Of a stretch of 37,740 bases of DNA, positions 28,480 to 36,727 are shown in pieces. The notes below the pieces were generated by a model, which worked only from the letters and a program-made list of their open reading frames with translations, had not been told where the DNA came from and ran no database searches. The stretch comes from Candidatus Babeliales bacterium. GTDB lineage: Bacteria > Babelota > Babeliae > Babelales > Chromulinivoraceae. The DNA lies in contig JBAZWT010000011.1 of the NCBI GenBank assembly GCA_041660205.1, positions 1 to 37,740 on the forward strand, in the 5' to 3' direction. Position 1 is the stretch's first letter. Each line of letters begins with the position of its first letter. The position numbers and the translations under genes are program-made.

Positions 28480-28746
28480 ATGTATCAAATACAAATGGTG
28501 GACTCTAATATATTGACCAAAAAGGTCGAGTCCGAGAAGCAATCAGAATTTGAAACAGGTGGATCTAGCGACCGCAATGGTGCTATCTACCGCATCATCC
28601 ATGCTCCAGCAGAATCGGAATACAAAGCCGAAGAGCTGGTGCTTTTAAGTCCAGGCGAATATACCGCTCTCTATTTTGAGGGTGAGCTCCTGACCTCCAT
28701 CACCGAATCAGACATCATAGCAAAGGTAACGGAGGACAAATCATGA
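28480..28746 (+). CDS. Divergent GroES-like co-chaperonin
   Basis: An 88-residue protein overlapping groEL by four bases (ATGA). I chose ATG 28480, 6 nt after AAGGAGGTG; a GTG inside that site was rejected. Length and order fit GroES (about 95 residues). The end, ITESDIIAKV, closely resembles the GroES C-terminal strand (E-S-D-I-L-A-I-V), and LLSPGEYTALYFEGE resembles the V-G-D-x-V-x-F segment. The expected mobile loop region (KVESEKQSEFETGGSSDRNG) lacks the usual Ile-Val-Leu tripeptide, so binding to GroEL may differ, as for phage T4 gp31. The assignment depends on context plus these short matches. Confidence 0.65.
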   Translation: MYQIQMVDSNILTKKVESEKQSEFETGGSSDRNGAIYRIIHAPAESEYKAEELVLLSPGEYTALYFEGELLTSITESDIIAKVTEDKS

Positions 28747-30356
28747 GTACAAAAATCAAGACTGGATCGGATGCCCGATCGGAAGTGAAGGCAGGCATCG
28801 ATCTAGTAGCCAATGTGGTCAAGACTACGCTCGGACCACGAGGCCGAAATGTTGTGCTCAAGACTGATCCATACCGACCACCGCTCAATACAAATGATGG
28901 TGTCACCATAGCTCGGGAATTGCATGCTCCAAAAGACAAGCCATTCCAGGAGATCGGTGTCGAGACTGTGAAGGCTGCAGCCAACAAGACAAATGATGTC
29001 GCTGGCGATGGTACTACTACAGTCACTCTCCTGCTCCAAGCAATGACCACTCATGTACTGCAGCAGATCAACAATGATGCTGATCCAGTATTGCTCAGGC
29101 GTGGTGTCGAGAAGGCAGCAGAAGCTGTAGTCGAAGCATTGAAGGATGAGATCGTGGAGACCAAAGATCTCGAAGCTCTGATCAATGTGGCCACAATATC
29201 ATGTGGAGATCCTGAAGTCGGCAAGCTAGTCGCTGAGGCTGTCCACAAGGTCGGCTCAAATGGTGTCGTGACGATCGAAGATGGTGAAGGTGAAGAGACT
29301 ACCAGTCGAATCGCTGAAGGCATTGAGCTTCGTGGAGGCATCCAGCTTCCAGTATTCATCACCAACACAGCCAGGCAGGAAGCTGATGTCACTGATGTGC
29401 CGATCTTCGTGACTGACCATGACTTCACGAATGGGCTCGAGATAGTCCGCTTGATGGAAGTCATTGCAGGTATGGGCCACAAAGCAGGTGTGCTGATAGC
29501 CAACTCAGTCACAGGCGAAGCGATGGCATCATGTGCTATCAATAAGGCTCAGGGCAAATTCACGCTGATCCCTATCAAGGTCCAGGCTCTCGGTGAGCAG
29601 GGCCAGGCAGTGCTTCGTGATATGGCTGAAGCTACTGGTGCAAAATTCTTCGCTCGTGACGAGGGCAATCGCTTGCCTAACAATCCACAGAATCCATCAG
29701 ACACATACAATCCAGATGACTTCGGCCATGCAGAGCGAGTGATCGCCAGCCGAGATCGTACATCTATTATGGGTGGAGCTGGTGAGACTGAAGACCGCAT
29801 CAAAGAACTCGAGGCACAGAAGGCCAACAGCAAGCAGGCATATGAGAAGAATCTTCTTGATGAGCGTATCGCTCGCCTGCAGTCTGGTGTCGGTGTGATC
29901 CGAGTCGGTGGTGTTGGTGAAGCAGAGCGAGATGAGCGGAAGCTCCGAGTCGAAGATGCGATCAATGCATCAAAGGCTGCTCTGGCAAATGGCATCATCG
30001 CTGGTGGTGGAGCTGCTCTCTATCGTGCAGCATCAAAGGTCAAATCAGATGGCCTGACTACGGAGGAGACATTCGGTCTTCAGGCAGTAGTCAAGGCTTG
30101 CTTCGAGCCTATCAAGCAGATGGCTGCCAATAGTGGCCTGGAGCTCGACAAGGCTGATCTGCAGAAGATCCTGGATGATAAGACTCTGACCATTGACTTC
30201 TACACTGGAGAGGTCGTGGATGCCTTCAAAGCAGGCATCATTGATCCGAGCCTAGTCACACTGTCCGCTGTCAAGAATGCTGCATCAGAGGCTGCACTGT
30301 TTGCAATCACTGAAGGAGCTGTCACTAATCCAGAGGATGACTCAGAAAAGATCTAG
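28743..30356 (+). CDS. groEL: GroEL-family chaperonin (Hsp60), full length
   Basis: A 537-residue chaperonin subunit that folds proteins in an ATP-driven double ring. Equatorial-domain motifs are complete: TLGPRGRNVVL (29-39), NDGVTIARE with the key Asp 52, VAGDGTTTVTLLLQ with Asp 89, RVEDAINASKAALANGIIAGGGAAL with Asp 405, and AGIIDPSLVTLSAVKNAAS near the end. The intermediate and apical domains are present (GIELRGGIQLPVFI; VIAGMGHKAGVLIANSVTGEAM; VQALGEQGQAVLRDMAEATGAKFF). The normal Gly-Gly-Met tail is missing; the protein ends EDDSEKI. ATPase residues are kept, so it should be active. It is followed by the sugar genes after two bases. Confidence 0.95.
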   Translation: MSTKIKTGSDARSEVKAGIDLVANVVKTTLGPRGRNVVLKTDPYRPPLNTNDGVTIARELHAPKDKPFQEIGVETVKAAANKTNDVAGDGTTTVTLLLQAMTTHVLQQINNDADPVLLRRGVEKAAEAVVEALKDEIVETKDLEALINVATISCGDPEVGKLVAEAVHKVGSNGVVTIEDGEGEETTSRIAEGIELRGGIQLPVFITNTARQEADVTDVPIFVTDHDFTNGLEIVRLMEVIAGMGHKAGVLIANSVTGEAMASCAINKAQGKFTLIPIKVQALGEQGQAVLRDMAEATGAKFFARDEGNRLPNNPQNPSDTYNPDDFGHAERVIASRDRTSIMGGAGETEDRIKELEAQKANSKQAYEKNLLDERIARLQSGVGVIRVGGVGEAERDERKLRVEDAINASKAALANGIIAGGGAALYRAASKVKSDGLTTEETFGLQAVVKACFEPIKQMAANSGLELDKADLQKILDDKTLTIDFYTGEVVDAFKAGIIDPSLVTLSAVKNAASEAALFAITEGAVTNPEDDSEKI

Positions 30357-30358
30357 CC

Positions 30359-31480
30359 ATGATACCGCTATTCAAAACACACACACCACACACAATCGAC
30401 AAGCCACTACTTGAGACCTTGCACAGTGGATACATCACACAAGGTCCGAAGGTGGAAGAATTCGAGGGCCGACTTCGAGACTTCTTCGGCACTGATCATG
30501 TGGTGACATTGAATAGCGGTACATCTGCACTCACACTAGCGATGAGGCTGGCAGGCATCGGCCCTGGTGATGAAGTGATCACCACTGCCATGACTTGCTC
30601 GGCCACAAATCTTCCTGTATTATCCCTCGGAGGCAAGCTAGTCTTCGCTGATATTGATCCTGTGAGTGGCAACATCAATGCAGAATCAATCGAGAAGCTA
30701 ATCACAAAACAAACAAAGGCGATACTATTTGTGGACTGGGGAGGCATGCCTGCAGACCTCGATCAGATCGTGAGCATTGCGAGAGCTCATGATCTAAAAG
30801 TGATCGAGGATGCTGCTCATGCCTTCGGTGCTGAATACAAAGGCCAGAAGATCGGCACTATAGCTGACTTCACATGCTTCAGCCTGCAGGCGATCAAGCA
30901 CATCACGACTGGCGATGGTGGCATCTTGACCTGCAAAGATCCTGCAGACTATAAGCGAGCTCGGAGTCTCAGGTGGTTCGGTATCAATCGTGATGCCGAC
31001 TCACTCGATTCTCGGATCTCAGAAGACATTGAAGAGTGGGGATACAAATTCCACATGAATGATCTGAATGCCACAATAGGCATTGCTCAGATGGATCATG
31101 TCGATGCAGTACTGCAGGCTCACCGCAACAATGCAAAATACTACGAGCAGAACTTGAGCAATTATTTTGTTCGCTCAGTAGATCCTGCAGATCGCAGATC
31201 AGCATGGTGGCTCTATACCATTATTCTACCTGACCAGAAGAGCCGAGATGCATTCAAAAAATTTGCTACTGACAAAGGTGTGATGGTGTCACAGGTCCAC
31301 AGGCGGAATGATGAGTACTCAGTATTCAAGCCATTCGCTCGCAAGGGTCTTGACGGAGTTGCATATTTTGCAGATAGAATGGTATGCATCCCTGTACACT
31401 GGGGGCTCAGTATAGATGAGCTCGATCATGTGGCAGGGGTGTGCAATGAATTTGCTCAGAAGCAGGAGAAGAAGTCATGA
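30359..31480 (+). CDS. DegT/DnrJ/EryC1-type sugar aminotransferase
   Basis: A 373-residue PLP enzyme that adds an amino group to a nucleotide-linked keto-sugar. Family motifs are complete: GPKVEEFEGRLRDFFG at 29-44, NSGTSALTLAM at 52-62, the PLP-binding Asp in VIEDAAHAFGAEYKG (Asp 151), and the Schiff-base lysine in FSLQAIKHITTGDGG (Lys 180). The closest described roles are WecE, VioA and PglE enzymes acting on 4-keto-6-deoxy sugars, matching the RmlB-like dehydratase in the same operon. It starts two bases after groEL and its stop overlaps the next start. Substrate and position of amination (C3 or C4) are not fixed by sequence. Confidence 0.9.
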   Translation: MIPLFKTHTPHTIDKPLLETLHSGYITQGPKVEEFEGRLRDFFGTDHVVTLNSGTSALTLAMRLAGIGPGDEVITTAMTCSATNLPVLSLGGKLVFADIDPVSGNINAESIEKLITKQTKAILFVDWGGMPADLDQIVSIARAHDLKVIEDAAHAFGAEYKGQKIGTIADFTCFSLQAIKHITTGDGGILTCKDPADYKRARSLRWFGINRDADSLDSRISEDIEEWGYKFHMNDLNATIGIAQMDHVDAVLQAHRNNAKYYEQNLSNYFVRSVDPADRRSAWWLYTIILPDQKSRDAFKKFATDKGVMVSQVHRRNDEYSVFKPFARKGLDGVAYFADRMVCIPVHWGLSIDELDHVAGVCNEFAQKQEKKS

Positions 31481-31740
31481 GCAACACGATGAATGCAGAT
31501 CAATTCCCTGAGAGCAAAGAAGAGCTGAAGCGACTCAAAGGCCGAGCCAGGAAGTATCTGGATTATGCTCTCGATAAGAACAAGGGCAAACGATCCAGCA
31601 AGGTGCTGAGCTTGGCAATTATGATATCAATCGAGCGATGCAAAGCTGTCGATGAATTCCAGCGGAGGCATAAGTATCGGACCATGAGCCGATGGGATCA
31701 CTTCATGGCGATCTTCGATAGTAGGAGGATCTTCAAATGA
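31477..31740 (+). CDS. Small basic protein of unknown function
   Basis: An 87-residue basic, helical protein (SKEELKRLKGRARKYLDYALDKNKGKRSSKVLSLAIMISIERC) starting and ending in ATGA overlaps between two sugar genes. No family is recognised. Its placement suggests it belongs to the glycosylation operon. Confidence 0.5.
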   Translation: MSNTMNADQFPESKEELKRLKGRARKYLDYALDKNKGKRSSKVLSLAIMISIERCKAVDEFQRRHKYRTMSRWDHFMAIFDSRRIFK

Positions 31741-32624
31741 TCATCGGACTTCCAGTAGTAGAGGGCCACGAGCTCACAAAGGTGGCACTGGACCACCTCA
31801 CAAAGAATGCTGTCATGAGCACTACTATTCCAGTTGTGATCGATAACGGCTCGGCCACTCCATATAACTGTGATCCACCATTCGAGATCTGCAAAGAGAT
31901 CAATGGCTACAAGGTCGGCCTGATCAGCAACAAAGAGAACATCGGATATTATCAGCCACTGAAGCAACTCTATGATCAGTATCCAGATGAGCAATACATC
32001 GGCCTGATGCACAATGATCTTATGCTCTATGAGCAAGGCTGGGATCGCAGGATGCTGCAGGCATTTGAAGAAGATCCTGAGCTCGGCTTGATCGGTCTAT
32101 GTGGATCACGAGAAGTCGATGAGCGTGGCGGTCGAGGTGGTCACACAGTTTGCAACTTCATGGGGAGAGATGTCCTGGTGGGTGAGCAGGTATGGCATGG
32201 TCAAGATCCATCTGCAGGCAGGCGGATCGAAGGCATCGAGCCAGCCATCGTGCTCGACTCTCTCTTCATGTTGTTCCGCAGGGAGGCAATACCTTCGCTG
32301 GTCCGAGATCATGAAGACTGGGATGACATCACACTGGCACATTTTTATGATCGCATCTGGCCGATCCGAGTGATCGAAGATGGCTGGCATGTCATCACTA
32401 TGGGCTCAGACAATGATCACATCGGTGGCATGACCACTACTGGCAATGAGCGATACCGCAATGACTGCATCAAATTCCTGGATGAGCGTGGCATTCCATA
32501 TGATAATCCTGAGACCGAGATGTACCTTGTGGCGGAGCGAAGATACCTGGAAGAGTACCGAGATCAGAAGCACTGGCTTCCAGCAATAATCAGAGAGGGA
32601 TACAATGTCACACATCTTGCATGA
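31737..32624 (+). CDS. GT2-like glycosyltransferase (GT-A fold)
   Basis: A 295-residue protein with GT-A features: an N-terminal Rossmann-like start (MIIGLPVVEGHELTKVALDHL...IPVVIDNGS), a V-G-L-I-S-N-K-E-N-I-G segment typical of GT2 enzymes, an acidic metal site at MHNDLMLYE (HND in place of DxD), and a distal RVIEDGWHVITMG. It should transfer a sugar from an activated donor to a protein, lipid or glycan acceptor in the cytoplasm. The end overlaps the acetyltransferase start by 20 nt. Acceptor and donor are unknown. Confidence 0.78.
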   Translation: MIIGLPVVEGHELTKVALDHLTKNAVMSTTIPVVIDNGSATPYNCDPPFEICKEINGYKVGLISNKENIGYYQPLKQLYDQYPDEQYIGLMHNDLMLYEQGWDRRMLQAFEEDPELGLIGLCGSREVDERGGRGGHTVCNFMGRDVLVGEQVWHGQDPSAGRRIEGIEPAIVLDSLFMLFRREAIPSLVRDHEDWDDITLAHFYDRIWPIRVIEDGWHVITMGSDNDHIGGMTTTGNERYRNDCIKFLDERGIPYDNPETEMYLVAERRYLEEYRDQKHWLPAIIREGYNVTHLA

Positions 32625-33117
32625 GCTGCAGACAGCCACTGAAGCACTAGACATGGCCGACATTCGCAATGAGGTCAGACACTTCATGACTCACAATACT
32701 GCTGAGATCATGCCTGCAGAGCAAGCCGAATGGTATCGCAACACCTATCTGCCAGCTCGAGATCATGGAGAATTATTCGGGTACTTGGTACATGGTGATG
32801 GTCCACTGCCTATCGGCTATGGGCTCATCAGCAAGCGTGATGGTCGCTGGTGGGTATCGGGTGGTCTCAAGGAGGAGGCAAGGGGTCAGGGTGCTGGATA
32901 CTTCCTATTCGAGCAGATGACCATGATGATCCATGAAGATCTCCGATCGGAAGAAGCCTGGCTCGATGTGCTCAACTCAAATGAAGGTGCTCGCAGATTA
33001 TATGAGAAGCTCGGATACACTGCAGTCATGGCCGATGATCGGCTGACTGTGATGGTCCACAGGCTCGAGCATCAAGAAGCAGAATCAGTATCATTAAGAG
33101 AGAAGGTAGCAGCATGA
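32605..33117 (+). CDS. GNAT-family N-acetyltransferase
   Basis: A 170-residue protein with the GNAT core: IGYGLISKRDGRWWVSGGLKEEARGQGAGYFLFEQM, where RGQGAG (93-98) is the acetyl-CoA phosphate-binding loop, followed by LDVLNSNEGARRLYEKLGYT, the standard motif B. It transfers acetyl from acetyl-CoA to an amine. Within this operon the likely substrate is the amino sugar made by the aminotransferase, as WecD does in bacteria, but GNAT proteins also acetylate proteins and antibiotics. GAGAGGG precedes the start. Confidence 0.82.
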   Translation: MSHILHELQTATEALDMADIRNEVRHFMTHNTAEIMPAEQAEWYRNTYLPARDHGELFGYLVHGDGPLPIGYGLISKRDGRWWVSGGLKEEARGQGAGYFLFEQMTMMIHEDLRSEEAWLDVLNSNEGARRLYEKLGYTAVMADDRLTVMVHRLEHQEAESVSLREKVAA

Positions 33118-33416
33118 GTATTCTCGGCCGATCAAAAGACATTCACAAGACTCCAGACATGAGTCGGCAGGCACTGCTGTGGATGCATCCTGAAGCAATG
33201 GTCCGCTTCATGACAAGCCAGCGATGGGTGATTCAAGAAGGCCACCTGCCTGAAGACACTCAATTCCACCATGTATATTATGATTCCAATCGACAGGTAT
33301 TTGCGATCGTGCTGACATCCAGTACATTCAAATCACTGAAGCTCGGCCAGAAGATTCCTGAGCTACCTCCAGTGACATTCCGCTGGTGGAATAACAAAGA
33401 TGGAGCAATCGAATGA
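33114..33416 (+). CDS. Protein of unknown function in the sugar operon
   Basis: A 100-residue protein starting and ending in ATGA overlaps. It has a mixed alpha/beta pattern (MSRQALLWMHPEAMVRFMTSQRWVIQEGHLP...VYYDSNRQVFAIVLTSSTF). I do not recognise a family. Tight coupling places it in the same operon as the acetyltransferase and methyltransferase. Confidence 0.5.
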   Translation: MSILGRSKDIHKTPDMSRQALLWMHPEAMVRFMTSQRWVIQEGHLPEDTQFHHVYYDSNRQVFAIVLTSSTFKSLKLGQKIPELPPVTFRWWNNKDGAIE

Positions 33417-34156
33417 AGCGTGAACTGCCTGGATTCTACGAAGCTGAGGAGCGGAATAAGCTCTCACATTTTACGACTCAAGGATTCGATCTCAATGGGG
33501 TAGTACAGGGTGGAGCGAATGATGGTGAAGAGATCGAAAACTTCATCCGCATGGGTATCGACCACCTCATCGGCTTCGAGCCACTGACATCAGCATTCAA
33601 TATTCTCGATGAGCGGTATGGTGACAAGGCTCATGTCTTCAAGCTCGGCCTCCATGACACAAACAGCATGGGAGATCTGCAAGTCACTGCAGGCGATGGC
33701 AAGGGCTCATCATTATTCGATGGTGTCTGGGATCATCCTGAAGTCATGAAGAACTGGAATCAAGGCCAGGCTGCAATCGTGGACCATGAGCAGGTGGAGC
33801 TGGTCCGCTTCGACACATGGGCCAAGCAAAACAACAATAAGCTCTACACTGATTCTCGTGGTGTGAAGCGAATGATCAATCTCGCTGAGTACGATACTCT
33901 CCAGCTCGACACACAAGGCAATGAGATGGAGATCCTGCTCGGCATGGGGAAGTGGCTGAAGCAATTCAAGTATCTGTGCATTGAGCTCTCAGTGACTCCA
34001 GTCTACAAAGGCGAGACACCAGGAGTTGAAGTCGCAGCATGGCTGAAGACTCAAGGCTACACACTAGACTCTCCGATCTATGAGCACAATGATTGCTTCT
34101 TCGTGAGGTCCGACATTAAGCCGACAAGCGATCAAATCTATAGAGGGAGGTGCTGA
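33413..34156 (+). CDS. FkbM-family methyltransferase
   Basis: A 247-residue S-adenosylmethionine-dependent methyltransferase. FkbM features: the SAM-binding loop GVVQGGANDGEEIENFI, IGFEPLTSAFNILDERYG, LGLHDTNSMGDLQVT, then VRFDTWAKQ and DTLQLDTQGNEMEILLG, and ELSVTPVYKGETPGVEV. This family O-methylates sugars and other small molecules, including phage and bacterial surface glycans. Its likely target here is a sugar made or transferred by its neighbours. It starts in an ATGA overlap. Confidence 0.85.
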   Translation: MKRELPGFYEAEERNKLSHFTTQGFDLNGVVQGGANDGEEIENFIRMGIDHLIGFEPLTSAFNILDERYGDKAHVFKLGLHDTNSMGDLQVTAGDGKGSSLFDGVWDHPEVMKNWNQGQAAIVDHEQVELVRFDTWAKQNNNKLYTDSRGVKRMINLAEYDTLQLDTQGNEMEILLGMGKWLKQFKYLCIELSVTPVYKGETPGVEVAAWLKTQGYTLDSPIYEHNDCFFVRSDIKPTSDQIYRGRC

Positions 34157-34157
34157 T

Positions 34158-34337
34158 ATGAAGTGGCGATGGCTCAAAATAACTGCAGGTATTGTGTGGG
34201 GCACAAACAATCTTACTCGTGATGACTTGGCCCGTAGGAAGAATGGCAGCTATGATTCAATCATTGATCTGAATGAAGGCACAGAATTTGATCCTGATCA
34301 GAATGCATGGATACCAGTGAAGGGTGACGAATCATGA
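34158..34337 (+). CDS. Small protein of unknown function
   Basis: A 59-residue protein (MKWRWLKITAGIVWGTNNLTRDD...WIPVKGDES) with GGGAGGTGC 5 nt upstream and an ATGA overlap with the next gene. It begins with a short hydrophobic segment and continues as a polar, acidic chain. No family is recognised. Confidence 0.55.
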   Translation: MKWRWLKITAGIVWGTNNLTRDDLARRKNGSYDSIIDLNEGTEFDPDQNAWIPVKGDES

Positions 34338-34684
34338 GCGAAGATGCACAAAATGCAATAGGGTATGGCCTCGCCACATTATTCATTGTGGTAGCTGTCG
34401 GTCTCGGTATATGGATAGGAGGCAAGGCTATCGGTGGTGTCGGCCACTGGTGGCACTCAGTCACATACTCGACTCCAGAAGAGCAGGCTCAGCAAGATGC
34501 TCGAGCAAAAGCTGCAGCCGATGAGTGGGCCAAAGATCCACGCAATCCAAAAGTGGCTGGTCAGAAGTGTCTCGACTTGGGAGGCATTCCAGACTATTCA
34601 GCATGGGATGGAGATGTCAAAGCCTGCAACAAGCCAGGTGGAGGCAACATAGATATCAAGCAAAGCGTAGAGGTAAAGCAATGA
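34334..34684 (+). CDS. Membrane protein of unknown function
   Basis: A 116-residue protein with one membrane segment near the N-terminus (IGYGLATLFIVVAVGLGIWIGGKAIGGVG, about 9-37), then a helical region (STPEEQAQQDARAKAAADEWAKD) and two cysteines (CLDLGG, ACNKPGG). The anchor might bring sugar transfer to the membrane. No family is recognised. It is coupled to both neighbours by ATGA overlaps. Confidence 0.5.
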   Translation: MSEDAQNAIGYGLATLFIVVAVGLGIWIGGKAIGGVGHWWHSVTYSTPEEQAQQDARAKAAADEWAKDPRNPKVAGQKCLDLGGIPDYSAWDGDVKACNKPGGGNIDIKQSVEVKQ

Positions 34685-35421
34685 AAATAGGAATCGGCTT
34701 CTCAGTACTAAATAACTTCAAGGGCTTCGCTGAGTCGGTGCATTCTATCAGGACCACACACGACTGGAATCTCTATATGTTTGATCAATGGAGATTGAAT
34801 CGACCGCTCTCTGAGACCTGGAATGTGATGGCCATGCGAGCATTCGAAGAGGGCTGTGATTATGCCCTGCTCTGCAATGATGACATCTTATTCAGTCCTG
34901 ATTGTATCGATGCAATGGTCCGAGTACACCAAGCTCTCAATGAGACTGAAGATGTTGTGATGGTTACACCAAACAATATAATGCTGGAGCTTGCAAATCC
35001 AGAAGACATCCTGAGCTATGCTCTGCCTGAAGGTGTACAGACAAGCTGGAGCGAGCATCCAAACTTCTCAGTATTCCTGATCGCTCGAGACTTCTTCGAG
35101 AAGGTCGGCTTCTTCGATGAGAATTTTATCCCTGCCTGGTATGAAGACAATGACTCTCACTACCGAGCCAAGCTGCTCGGGTACAAAGAGATCTGTACTA
35201 CCGCTGCTCCAATGGTCCACTATGGCGGAGTGGCCACAAGCCTCATGGACAATCCAAATAGCCAGCACAGTCATGACTACTTCCTGAAGAAGTGGGGCTC
35301 GGCTGGCCGAATCCTGGATGAAGTATTCAAACTGCCATATGACGATCCTGAATTCACTCCAGCAATGTGGAGGCGAGCGGATGGTACTGTGGTCGGACCA
35401 TTAAAGAAGGAGGCATCGTGA
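34681..35421 (+). CDS. GT2-like glycosyltransferase (GT-A fold)
   Basis: A 246-residue GT-A protein. I chose ATG 34681, overlapping the previous stop (ATGA) and following GAGGTAA; the longer upstream frame lies in the previous gene. Features: MKIGIGFSVLNNFKGFAESVHSI at the N-terminus, the metal-binding D-D pair in YALLCNDDILFSPDCID, and PAWYEDNDSHYRAKLLGY, which carries the catalytic E-D of GT2 enzymes, then MVHYGG. It is a second candidate for adding the operon's sugar. Donor and acceptor are unknown. Confidence 0.82.
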   Translation: MKIGIGFSVLNNFKGFAESVHSIRTTHDWNLYMFDQWRLNRPLSETWNVMAMRAFEEGCDYALLCNDDILFSPDCIDAMVRVHQALNETEDVVMVTPNNIMLELANPEDILSYALPEGVQTSWSEHPNFSVFLIARDFFEKVGFFDENFIPAWYEDNDSHYRAKLLGYKEICTTAAPMVHYGGVATSLMDNPNSQHSHDYFLKKWGSAGRILDEVFKLPYDDPEFTPAMWRRADGTVVGPLKKEAS

Positions 35422-35675
35422 AGATATCAATCAAAGACTTCCCTCAGAGGAAGCTAGATCAGCGGATCTACAAGGAGGGTGTCAAAGATCCCGAAGTGAC
35501 TGAAGGCATATGGGTGATCATGGCCTCAGACATAGAGGAATACATGCCTCCAAATCTGTATACAAAATTTAATCAATGGATGAGTGGCCAGACAGTCACG
35601 AGTATCGGTAGCGAGGCAGGCTACTATCTCGAAGATGTCGAGCGATTCTTGCAAGGTAAGGGAGTTATAGACTGA
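35418..35675 (+). CDS. Small protein of unknown function
   Basis: An 85-residue protein. I chose the GTG at 35418, 5 nt after AAGGAGG and overlapping the previous stop (GTGA); a longer ATG start lies inside the glycosyltransferase. Sequence: MKISIKDFPQRKLDQRIYKEGVKDPEVTEG..., ending in a helix-turn region (VTSIGSEAGYYLEDVERFLQGKG). No family is recognised. Confidence 0.5.
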   Translation: MKISIKDFPQRKLDQRIYKEGVKDPEVTEGIWVIMASDIEEYMPPNLYTKFNQWMSGQTVTSIGSEAGYYLEDVERFLQGKGVID

Positions 35676-36727
35676 TGGAAAATACAAAAAGAGCACTATT
35701 GACTGGAGCAGGTGGCTTCATCGGAGCACACACGCTGGCTCACTTCATGCACAATACGGACTGGCATCTGGTCCTGATCGATAGCTTCAGGCACAAGGGC
35801 AAGACCGATCGTATCGCTGAGATGTTCGAAGCTCATGAAGACTGGCGATCACGCTGCACAGTTATCACTCATGACCTGGCTGCTCCATTCAGCGAGCAGA
35901 TGATCCACCGCATCGGCCACATCGATCACATTATAAACATGGCCAGCGAGTCTCATGTGGACCGCTCGATCGATGATCCAGTGCCATTCATTGAGAACAA
36001 TGTGGCTCTGACATTGAATGTCCTGGAGTATGCTCGCACAATATGGGATCTTCGCAATGGCAACACCACAGCTCCAGAGGGCTCTGTCTTCGTGCAGATC
36101 TCGACTGATGAAGTGTATGGTGCTGCTCCTGTGGCCGATCATCCTGAATGGGATGTGATCCTTCCAAGCAATCCATACTCAGCCAGCAAAGCCTCACAAG
36201 AAGCGATCGCCATCAGCTACTGGCGGACCTTCGGCTTGCCACTTGTGATCACCAATACCATGAACAACTTCGGTGAGATGCAAGATCCTGAGAAGTTTGT
36301 GCCGATGCTGATCAAGGGAATCTATGAGGGCAAGGATGTCACGATTCATGGCAATGCTGAATACATCGGATCTCGCTTCTACCTTCACGCTCGCAACCAT
36401 GCCGATGCAATGCTCTTCCTGATCAATCGTGGTACTCCGACAAAGTATGTGGACAATAATGAGATCGTATTCCCTGACCGCTTCAATGTGGTGGGAGACA
36501 CCGAGAAGAACAATCTCGAGCTCGCACAGGAGATCGCTGAGCTAGTCGGCAAGGATCTCATCTACCACCTGGAAGACTTCCACAGCACTCGACCTGGACA
36601 TGACAGGCGATATGCACTGGATGGATCAAAGCTCTTCGCTCTCGGCTGGCAGCCACCGATCAGCTTCAAGGAATCACTGGCAAAGACAGTCGAATGGACT
36701 CTGGAGAATAAGCAATGGATGCTCTAG
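35675..36727 (+). CDS. rmlB: RmlB-like dTDP-glucose 4,6-dehydratase (extended SDR)
   Basis: A 350-residue NAD-dependent dehydratase that converts a nucleotide-glucose to its 4-keto-6-deoxy form. Motifs in order: GAGGFIG (11-17) NAD loop, NMASESHVDRSI (88-99), STDEVYG (143-149) with the Thr-Asp-Glu catalytic triplet, and NPYSASK with Tyr 168 and Lys 172. The C-terminal HSTRPGHDRRYALDGSK is diagnostic of dTDP- and UDP-glucose 4,6-dehydratases, and the Thr-Asp-Glu argues against UDP-GlcNAc types. No nucleotidyltransferase (RmlA) is encoded, so the donor must come from the host. It shares one base with the previous stop and overlaps the GT4 gene by 13 nt. Confidence 0.93.
   Translation: MENTKRALLTGAGGFIGAHTLAHFMHNTDWHLVLIDSFRHKGKTDRIAEMFEAHEDWRSRCTVITHDLAAPFSEQMIHRIGHIDHIINMASESHVDRSIDDPVPFIENNVALTLNVLEYARTIWDLRNGNTTAPEGSVFVQISTDEVYGAAPVADHPEWDVILPSNPYSASKASQEAIAISYWRTFGLPLVITNTMNNFGEMQDPEKFVPMLIKGIYEGKDVTIHGNAEYIGSRFYLHARNHADAMLFLINRGTPTKYVDNNEIVFPDRFNVVGDTEKNNLELAQEIAELVGKDLIYHLEDFHSTRPGHDRRYALDGSKLFALGWQPPISFKESLAKTVEWTLENKQWML

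Noticed and set aside
29051..29542. Minus-strand frame inside groEL
   Set aside because: It is entirely opposite the well-conserved chaperonin; composition is shadow-like.
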